DNA of 64,000 bases from assembly GCA_024741835.1 (NCBI GenBank), contig JAENRP010000003.1, positions 280,960-344,959 of the forward strand, in the 5' to 3' direction. Below the pieces are notes generated by a model. That model worked only from the letters and a program-made list of their open reading frames with translations. It was not told where the DNA came from and did not search any database. The DNA comes from Diplocarpon mali (taxonomy: Eukaryota; Ascomycota; Leotiomycetes; Helotiales; Drepanopezizaceae). The position numbers and the translations under genes are program-made. Shown piece after piece: positions 55,796 to 64,000 of the stretch (position 1 is its first letter; each line of letters opens with the position of its first letter).

Positions 55796-58700
55796 GATGA
55801 AAATATCTGGTAAGTAAGTTGCTCGATGAAGTGTGAGGTTACCGACCAGAAGACTATCCATGGGAATCTTCCGGGCCTATATACTTGCCAACCTCTGCCA
55901 CTCTACATGCCACGCCGGAGCTACCGAACAAGACGATTTCCGCACACAGGACGAGGGTGTCCGACACTACAGCGAGACGAGGTGGCTATCCTCGCAACGC
56001 CCACCGCGCCCTCTCGCGAGCAAAAGACTCCGGACGCTTCGGCTCCATGGGCGGAAATGTAACCCAACAAACGACCGACAATGCGGATCGTCCTCACAAT
56101 TGGCTGGCACAGACCGAGGAGCTCCAACTTCAGAGTGGAGTCGGTAAGCCGGCCGCCGCAAGATGTTGACAGGCCCCGTGCTTGATTCCCAAGCCAGCCC
56201 ATAATGCGGAGGCGATGTATAGTCAGCGATGCGGAATTGTAGATGCGGCTGCTGGGTAGGCGGCTTGGAGATCGTCGTTGCTGGCGGCGGGGGATGTGAG
56301 GCTCAGGCAAGCTCAATGCTCTTTGGCTTCGAGTGCTCAGCCGGCCAACCATGGTCGAAAGCTTCAATAATTGCCGAGGCAGCGGAAGATATTCTACAGA
56401 TGCCCCGCCCGTCACTTGGATAGCTTGGGGCCGTCATGGCGATCTTCGCGGCCGGATAAGGGGGCCGACCACGAGAAGATGCATGTTGAAGGTGTGTGAA
56501 GCGGTAAAGCCATGACGAGAACACGCATTTTACGAGTATGCTCCAGCTGGATTTCGGCATCTGTTGCTGACATTTGGATTTGAAGAACCATCGAGCTGGG
56601 AACCACGTCGGCGTTACACTTCCAGCCCGTCTCAGCAAGAAGACTCCTCGGATGGCCGCCGACTTGCACTCGGCTGCACAGAAGAAAGCCACTGGTCAGA
56701 GGTGTAAACAAGACTCCAGCCACGGACGCCACCGTATGCGGCAGTAGAGATCTGCAGCCCATGACCGGAACTGCCCTTGCCTGCTCACAAGCATCGGAAC
56801 AGCTTGCTCAAGCAGCGGATTCTCGAGCGCCATCAAGACCTTGGACCAACATAGTTCGAACTTCATTCTGAGTCTGGGGTTGGCGTCGCTAGTGTGCGGC
56901 GGTGATCGGCGTGCGGGGAAGGGAGGTCAACACAGGAGCCGAGGATGGACCCACTTATACCTCGTGCATTCTGGGCTGGCATGGACGACGCGGGCCATCA
57001 CTTGCTGGGTCAGGCGGGCTTCATCTCGACGATCGGCATGTTCGATGCCAAGGAAGGACCTGTCCGAGGGGGCAGGTTCTGGAACTTGGGGGTCTGCGAC
57101 GTTAGAATATATCCGCGCACACGTGCTCGACAGACTGCATGGCCAGAAGGCCGTCCGCCGGGGATCGCAACACGATGTTCTGAGAGCACAGTAAGAATTT
57201 CTCCCCTGAAGAGATCATATCATCCAAGGCACTGCTGCCGGGTCCTAACTTACCATTGTATGTCTCTGATAGTGTCAGCCTCGCTCCCCCTTGGTCGCGG
57301 AACATTTCCACGCTTTACCGCCAACACCCTTCTTTCCTCTACCTCCAAGAGGCCGAGATACCTACGAGTGACAGCATTCTGCTACTGCTGAGTTCCGCAC
57401 TATCTGCTCGAAACATTATGCTGTCCCAGGAACGAGCAACTCGAAGCGGAGCACCTGTCATATCTTTCTCTGTTGCAGGACAGGGAAATCCCTGCAGTTC
57501 AAAGGTAACCCCGCCAGACGGAACGAGATCGAGAAGCTGCATTATGAACGCAAGCGTCTCAGCAACTCATGCGCTGTGCGTTCCAGAGAACCGTGATCTC
57601 GGTGCTGCGAATCGTGCGCGAGCTTGGGGTGATGGAGTGCGGCGAGCTGCAGCAGGGTTTCCAAGTGAATTTTCGGCTTGCCGAAGATGGATTCGGAGCC
57701 TCTCTCGGTGGAGACGGCAAGGAGAGACTCGCTGCGTGGTGATGCGGCAAACCTCGGCTCTTTCATTGATAGCCACCGTGCATGTAGCTTAAACGCTGCT
57801 CGGAGGGATTCTGCCCTCGCGTACCGTCTTCGTTCTCGTCTTCCTTCTCATGTTGGAAGAACACAGGATCAACAAAAAGAAAATAGGGCGGGGGGACCCA
57901 ATGGTTGAAGACTTCGGAAACACGAAAAGCCAAAAACTCCAGGCCAGCCTCGTAAGAGGTGCCCCGTGAAAGCCCCAACTTCTCTGAGCCGGGATTTTTC
58001 TGGACTGACTGACAACCTCGCGGAATGCAATCCAAGCTAACGTCAACTATGCCAGCAGGGCCTTTCACATTTCTGTGAAGCCACGGCTACCAGTGACATC
58101 TGTCACGCTATTAGGATTCCTAGCATAACATGTTCCGTGATATGGCCGGGCTGTATCCATCCAGGAGGGTGTGTTGTAGGTGGCACGTTCAGGCAGCGGA
58201 GAGTGTTTCGTCTTGAGCGTAGGTAGGTGAGACGCTCCGATGGTATTGTATCGTCCTTTATTGGCTGCGGCTCGCTCATCTGTTCCCTGGTTTCGGATTC
58301 CCGAAGAGCGGCGTTGGAGGGGATGATGAGAGGTTGCGCGGGCTTCGTACGAGACGTATGCTCAGGTTCGTTTGAGTTCACTGTTCAACGCTCTCTGAGA
58401 AAGGTATACACTCTTGCAAAGACCAGAACCCGTGGCAAAGGCTGCTTGCTCAACGTGTATATGTGAATCTCGGTCATTCTTTCTTCCTCCTCATCGCCAT
58501 CTTCATCCTGATCATGTCCCAATTATCGCTATAAAGTCCGCGCCAACATTCCTCGTGCGGGGCCTCCCCTCCGATGGCATTATTCACGGCTTATAGCTTT
58601 TTTTTTTTTTTTTTNCCTTTTTGGTGACCGAGAGTCCCCGTTAGCTTTTCTATGCTCGGTACCGCAGGCTTGGATCACCGGAGACACTTATACAGCGTGA

Positions 58701-58826
58701 TATTTGGATGCCTCCTTGGTGCCTCTGTATGTCCGCCTCTTATACCATCCCCGGACCGGCCGCATCCCAGCTCCTCGTCCGCCAGATACTGTTTCCTCTC
58801 CCTTGCTCTCCCAAAATCTACCGAGA
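55796..58826. other. Long intergenic region, GC-moderate
   Basis: About 3 kb without a recognisable gene. It holds the peroxidase promoter side (55796-56100). Short overlapping ORFs on both strands look like chance open frames. A poly-T run ends in the only ambiguous base of the window (N at 58615), so the assembly is uncertain there. Confidence 0.5.
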
Positions 58827-60142
58827 CTATGTCTTCGCGCTGTCAGAACCCTCGTTGTCCTTGGCTGTGAGACCGGTCTCCGCGTCAAAGTCATCTAGCG
58901 CACCGTCACGACCGTCATCGTGATCCGGCGCTACCTGCTCGAACTCAATATCGACCGCAGGGCTGTACAGCGGCCTCGCAGCGTTGTCCCACTCGGGCCT
59001 GAAGGCGTTGGTCACTTGCTCTGCAGCGCTGGCGGCTATTTCCGAAGCGTGTGAGGCGATGTCCGATGTGAGGTTGAACTCCCCTGGGATCTCCTTCACT
59101 AGGGCCAAATGGGCTTTCCCTATCTCCGCGATTCCGTTCCCAGAACAAGCGGGGAGTCAAATCCTGAGGGTTTGTGATTTGGTCGCCAGCTCTTCTCTTC
59201 AGCACGAGCCTCGTTGACGCGCTTTTCCCAGAATTTCTCGGAGCTATTCCCGCCTCCCGCTACCAGGCTACGGTCTCGCGCCGCCACACTACCGTCGTTC
59301 TCTTCGGAGCCGTCTCCGCCGTTTTCTCCAACTTTCTGGTCATCGAGATGACCGACAAGTCCAAGGTTGGAAGTACGTACGACCATGCACTTGGAAACGA
59401 GATTGTCGAGCGCTTTAGAGAACCTCTCAACATCGTACAACCCTTTTTTCTCTCCGGCCTTCAATAACGGAGAGTTCGGGTCATACACGTCTTCATCCTC
59501 GTCTTCACTGTCTCGTTTTCTGGTGGGATTGGGCGGCATGTACATGGACGGCGAACGTATCGCGCCGGGCTTGAATGCGGCGTCTGCAATGTTCGCCAGT
59601 AGCTCCAAGCTATGAATAGGGAAATCGGGCAAGTACATGGATGGTGACGGGCCAAATATAAATGATGTTGGGCTGTATTGGGGGGCCAAGAGCGAATATA
59701 CTGGTGGTGACGGGGTGATCTTAGGTAACGTCGGGCCACATTGGGGGTCAGATATCAGATATTCTGGTTGGAGGCAGGCATAGATAGTTACAAGAGGGCT
59801 GCGTAGCATTGGAGAGGGCTTGTTATCATCTTCCTTCGTCTGACCGCGCGGCAAACTAGGTAGCTTTTGGAGAGTATGCTAAGCGGAGTTTGTTTTGTAT
59901 GTACTCGATAGTAAACGTCTTGCGCCAGGATATGGCGAAGAGATGTGCGAGATAGAGGACTGTGTGGAGGAGGCCGGTTGCACAGGTCGATGAATGCCAT
60001 ACTGGATTTCCAGAGCCGTAACATCTGCCTCGAGCTTCTGAAGGGCGCTTTTGATTCTCTCTCGCTCCCCGGGAGTGAAGCCAAGATCCGGCTTCGTCGG
60101 ATTTGGCGATGATGAAGGGGTAGTGGGTGGCATTCTGGCCAT
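58827..60142 (-). pseudogene. Hypothetical protein gene, interrupted frame
   Basis: I do not recognise a family. From the ATG at 60142 the frame reads a Pro/Ser-rich start, then a predicted coiled-coil helix (GERERIKSALQKLEADVTALEIQ). It meets TAG at 59879-59881 and then continues in the same frame for more than 230 codons, including an acidic SEDEDEDVYDPNSP segment and a likely helix (DVERFSKALDNLVSKC). Near 59120-59150 the frame must shift by one to continue into GIAEIGKAHLALVKEIPGEF and a C-terminus rich in Asp and Glu that ends at 58827. No intron of plausible size removes either break: candidate introns over the TAG are only 26-38 nt and out of frame. A recently inactivated gene, an assembly error, or two shorter genes are the options. 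Confidence 0.4.
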
Positions 60143-60668
60143 ATTTGATAATGTTGATTCTTTGTATTGATATGCACCGATCGAGATATACCGAGTACTC
60201 GGCGAATTAATTCCAGGCGACTTGGCGTGTGGGAACGGCAGTAGTTCAAGTAAGTCCTTTCAATGAGAGATATGCAGACCTTGCTAAACTTGGATCCTTT
60301 GTTCCTAGTGTGCGAAATCTTTGACTTGGGCGTGGAGGATTGGTGCAACCCCAGCAGCTTTTGCAGCATGCAAGAAGAAAGCTTTTGAAAAGCCAAGCCC
60401 ATCTTTCAAAGAGAAGTGAGCTGAAACTTGAACTGGAAAATCCATCTATTGGGGAGCATTCGCGCACTTGCAATATCTCCTCGATGGAACGGCCTACACA
60501 AGGCAAAGAGGCCCTCAGGCGCAATGTCTTATTGACAGCTTGACGAAACTGCTTGACATTGTATTGCCGGGCTTCCGTTTGTTCTTCGTAGATCATAGCG
60601 CCGCTCCGAGCTTGCTTACTCGCAGAGAGACCGTCCAGTATGACGTGTATATAACTTCATCGCGATCC
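60143..60668. other. Intergenic region, no gene seen
   Basis: Spacer between the 3' end of the Mpv17 gene and the start of the interrupted gene. No supported ORF. Confidence 0.5.
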
Positions 60669-61371
60669 TCAACTCTGCAAGAGGCTCAAGTATATCCCCC
60701 ATACCATCCCGGCCATGCTTCCCATCAGCGCGCGTCCCTGCACACTCTTGACCAAGGCATAATTCGCAATGCTCACAACCGGCCACAATCTCCAGCCCGC
60801 TTTCATCAGTGGCCAGAACTTCTCTGTGGCAATCTGTACTGCCTCAGTATATCCCGCGCCCCTAAACCCCGCAAATGCGAATGAGAATAGAAATGTGTTC
60901 ATGAAAGCGCCAATGGTCTGGTCGAGCAGGAATTTTATAAGGGTGTTCTTGATAGAGAGTTTCGATTCGAGGATCTCGTCGGTGTTCTCTTCGCGGTCGA
61001 GTTCTCTCTCAATGTTGGAAGCTGCGACAGCCATGGCAGTATCGGAGGGGACGAGATGATGGGAGGGGAAAAAAGATTCGAGGAACGATTGCCTAGAGCT
61101 ATAAGCATCATAGATAGCTGAAGAGAGCTGAGGAGGAAGAGGCTACCAGAGGAAGTTCGGAGGAGAGTTGACAGCGTTGAAAAGGACGAATTGGAAGACA
61201 GGAGTCCAGTTTATTGTGAGGGGCGTCTGCGACGCTATTAGCGCCTGCAAGAAATACATGGTTGAATAGGCGTACGTTGTTTCGATAAGCTTTGATGGTT
61301 TGTGCCATGAGGTTACTGATCGCATTCAAGATGCAGGACTGTATGGCTGTTCTAACGATTGGAGAGTCCAT
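60669..61371 (-). CDS. Mpv17/PMP22 family membrane protein
   Basis: This is a small membrane protein of the Mpv17/PMP22 family, which sits in the mitochondrial inner membrane or the peroxisomal membrane; the exact transport role is unclear. The exons are 61371-61276, 61226-61147 and 61092-60669, giving 199 residues. The introns are 49 and 54 nt and all junctions are in frame. The order of family blocks is TAIQSCILNAISNLMAQ, then WTPVFQFVLFNAVNSPPN, FLWQSFLESFFPSH across the second splice junction, KFLLDQTIGAFMNTFLF, and FWPLMKAGWRLWPVVSIANY with the family's W-P-x-x-x-x-N-Y signature. It ends in GSMAGMVWGIYLSLL. An acidic Glu/Asp-rich loop lies at about 85-105. It is a complete and probably functional gene. 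Confidence 0.88.
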
Positions 61372-64000
61372 GGCTGAAATTGGCTGATGCTTTAACTGTA
61401 TCAGTACGTTCAACACAGCTTTTTCTCAGTGGTGTTGACAGACGGCATTTGGAATACGAGGGGATGTTCGCCGTATTACAGCAGGTTCGAAATTATCGTT
61501 TAGAGCCTTAGTGGCGTAGGTGTACACCTAAAACTCCTGTTTCAGACTAAAACGACGACAGGAGACAATTTTATATTAATATTTACCTGGGTCCAGGCTC
61601 CCATTTTCTTCTGATTGGAATTCTAGCCAAAACAGTAGCCTTTTTCTTAAATTTGAAATCTCTAATCCTTGTCGGCCAATCTCCAAGAGAATTGTGGGAG
61701 TTGATGGAAAGAGATTTGGATATTGTTAACCCAATGCGCGCCCGCAGGCCCAAACGCAGATTCATATCAACCTACTCCGTCTATTTGATCCGCCAGCAGG
61801 AGGCGGCAGCTCATCACCACTGTCGTTAGTTCAGTTGGCTTAGCCACAGTATTGATTGATGAATTTGTCCTGTTGAAGCGACTTCTATTGGCCGGAGCTT
61901 TAGTCGATGTCTTCTGCGCTAATTCCAAGCTTAAGGTCCTCCAGCATTCAATTGGTAGAATTTGATACCCAGCCTGAGTACGGAGGGAAGTCGGGCGGAT
62001 TCGAGTAAGAATAGCGTGTTGCTCTAGCTGTGGTCTTTGCTATTCTGTTGTCCCTGTATGATAGCCGTTACACCTCATCTTTAGCTCGGGGCTCGCGAAG
62101 AGTCGGGGAAAGCGAATATTAAAGGAAAGCAAGTATCATGGTCGATTCCTAGGTGGTATCCTCACTGAAATCAGATATAGTCTACAAGTATAGACTTAAC
62201 CTGCAAGCTATATTATATTCACAGAAATAATAGGTATTAGCATATAGAGTAATACTGTATAGCAATTTTAATTTTATTTGAGTCAAATATCGCTGGTTTG
62301 ATTGGGGAAAATATTGAAATCTTATCGGCAGGTTCAGTTGCAAATTACATATTAAATTAGTTAAGAATTCGACTTGAAATCAAGATATATCTGCGAAAGA
62401 AGATATATCAGCGATGACTTTTGCATGACTGGTAAATTAAGCTATACTTGACTCTAATTAGTTATTATTCGTTTAAATGTAAATTGCGAGTTACGTGACA
62501 GAACATCGATGTTAGGAAGGCTTTCCGACCAAATACTGAGCTATAATATAATACTTGATTTCCCATAGCACTCGATTTCCCCACTCAGAGAGCCCTGATT
62601 CTGACGACAATGAAGAGCGGAGGCAACCAGACTTGGTGCAGAGCCAGGCGCTCGAGGATGTGATAGCTCATGGGCTTTCAGTCACAAGAATGTCGTTCAT
62701 CGCAAGTCAAATATGGCAGCAGAAGTTGAACTGCAAGGAGCCTTGGCGGTGATTGTTTCTATGAAAACCGTGTTAAAGCAATCTCTGGGGCAGCCGTCGA
62801 AAGAAAGGGATAATCATAAGTACCAGTGTCAAGTGACGACGCCGCGATCGTGTATGCCTAACTCAAAGCCTTTGATTCCTAAGAGGAAATTCTTCTACTA
62901 TTCATAGTATACCTAGATCATGTGCCTGGAATCCTGCCGCTTAGTACTCCACCCCACACCTCCACCTTCCCCCATCCCCCATCCCTGATTTAAATTCCAA
63001 TTGTAAAGTGTTGAAAAAGGCGAATGAGTTAAGCTTTGGATCAGGAGGAGGAGTTAGGTCTAAAGAACTTCCCGTTAAACCTTATCTAGGACGAGGCTAC
63101 CTATACCGCACAGTAGAGTAGAACCTTACAAGGGGAGTTCCCCACGAGTTAGTCAGGTTTAAAGATCTGAGCTGTAAAGTACCCAAAGCTTGAAGTACAG
63201 TGTCATCTCCAAATGATTGTCTCTAATAGCTGGATACAGATAAATATAGTATACGGGTATAGATTTACCCCTCGTATCTGCGAAACAAGGATAAGTCGGG
63301 ACTAAGGAGTACAGCGGTGCCAGCGCTATCCTTCGATACACCGCCTTGGGGGCAGTAAACACTGGCAGAAAAGCAAAAAGTGGCTCTAACATTCCAAACT
63401 CTAGAACTACCAGACTTTTAGTATCCTGATTAAGGCACATGGGAGATTTATCAAGTATCAGAAGGTTGTCATAATAATTGTGAAAGTTGAAATGTCAGAG
63501 GGTTACCGTTTTGTTTTCCTGCCAGTGTTTTCTACTACGAAGGCGGCCTAACAAGAAATAGCGCTGGCACTTTCGTACGGATTCACCGTCTCACACCTTT
63601 CCCCTCCCATACAGTAGAGAGGTTTAGCCGAGGGATTTGACGAGTCAGTTATGAATTTGAAACAGCTCCATGTCTATAGGTGACTGACAACTATTCTGAA
63701 AATAGAGTTTCTGCTCAGGTCAGTTATAAGTAGCGTGTGTGAGGCTTGCGTAAGGCTGCCCAGGTTAGAGGACTCTATCTCCATGTAATGTCTATTAAAG
63801 AGACAGAGAAGGCTTCAGTGTATATGAAGTTGTTTATGAGTATAGAATTAGTGTTCTATAATAATTATGAAACGCTGCAATCACGATTAATAGCTTCTTG
63901 GAATGGAAAATCTCAAAGGTTAAGTTGCGTAGTAAAGTCAATAAAGGTAAAAGCGGATTTGCGAAGGGAGCCCTACACGTACTGCAATAACCTACTACTA
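61372..64000. other. Terminal AT-richer region, no gene recognised
   Basis: About 2.6 kb of AT-rich spacer, especially 62150-62550. Short ORFs (62555-62752 +, 63159-63440 -) show no family resemblance. The main structure is an inverted repeat at about 63317-63570. Confidence 0.5.
63317..63570. repeat. Imperfect inverted repeat, possible small element
   Basis: GTGCCAGCGCTAT at 63317-63329 is the reverse complement of ATAGCGCTGGCAC at 63558-63570. Inside it, CCGCCTT at 63341-63347 pairs with AAGGCGG at 63540-63546, and both arms have an 11-base non-matching gap. The arms enclose about 190 bases without coding capacity. This layout fits the ends of a small non-autonomous DNA element, but no target-site duplication was found. 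Confidence 0.5.

Noticed and set aside
61824..61841. A-box-like TTAGTTCAGTTGG resembling the D arm of a tRNA
   Set aside because: No matching T-arm (GGTTCRANNCC) follows at tRNA distance and no acceptor stem forms.
1..64000. CRISPR arrays, bacterial operons, phage or viral genes
   Set aside because: No regularly spaced repeats, capsid, polymerase or integrase patterns were found. Gene structure is fungal throughout.

Overview
The window is nuclear DNA of a filamentous ascomycete (Pezizomycotina). Genes are monocistronic and on both strands. They carry short GT-AG introns (about 45-180 nt), and intergenic spaces are long. Families typical of these fungi are present: translation elongation factor 3, an RGS protein with a C-terminal membrane anchor, WSC-domain and 2EXR-domain proteins, a secreted heme-thiolate peroxidase, and a TpA-rich, CpA-poor block of the kind left by repeat-induced point mutation (RIP). 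I found no tRNA, rRNA, CRISPR array, intact transposase or viral gene.

Layout. 0-4.2 kb is GC-rich: a secreted FAD oxidoreductase (+) faces a bZIP factor (-). 4.2-11.1 kb is gene-poor, with simple repeats, a decayed tandem duplication and a 2EXR pseudogene. 11.2-16.4 kb holds an RGS protein (-) and a peroxiredoxin of the Asp f 3 type (+). 16.4-22.6 kb is a gene desert with the RIP-like block. 22.6-30.4 kb holds elongation factor 3 (-), a DUF1275 membrane-protein pseudogene (+), a small Cys-rich protein (-) and a short-chain dehydrogenase (-). 33.9-37.8 kb holds a divergent pair, mitochondrial 2-methylisocitrate lyase (-) and 2-methylcitrate synthase (+), which share a 445-bp intergenic region. 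38.3-40.5 kb holds two head-to-tail GNAT acetyltransferase paralogues. 41.0-45.8 kb holds a many-exon secreted protein with an N-terminal repeat (propeller-like) region, an Ig-like middle and three WSC domains. 48.8-55.8 kb is GC-rich again: a dienelactone-hydrolase-like protein, an SH3 protein of the Lsb/Pin3 type with a long in-frame N-terminal extension, and a secreted peroxygenase. 58.8-61.4 kb holds an interrupted hypothetical gene and an Mpv17/PMP22 protein. The last 2.6 kb is AT-richer and has no recognisable gene.

How the genes work together. The only clear functional pair is the methylcitrate-cycle couple, which handles propionyl-CoA in mitochondria. The lyase and synthase start on opposite strands of one short intergenic region, so co-regulation is likely. 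The rest looks like ordinary housekeeping and accessory genes, separated by spacer DNA in which duplicated or transposon-derived material has decayed. Exon boundaries were placed by hand from splice consensus, frame continuity and family resemblance. Where I give a protein length, the exons sum to a whole number of codons.
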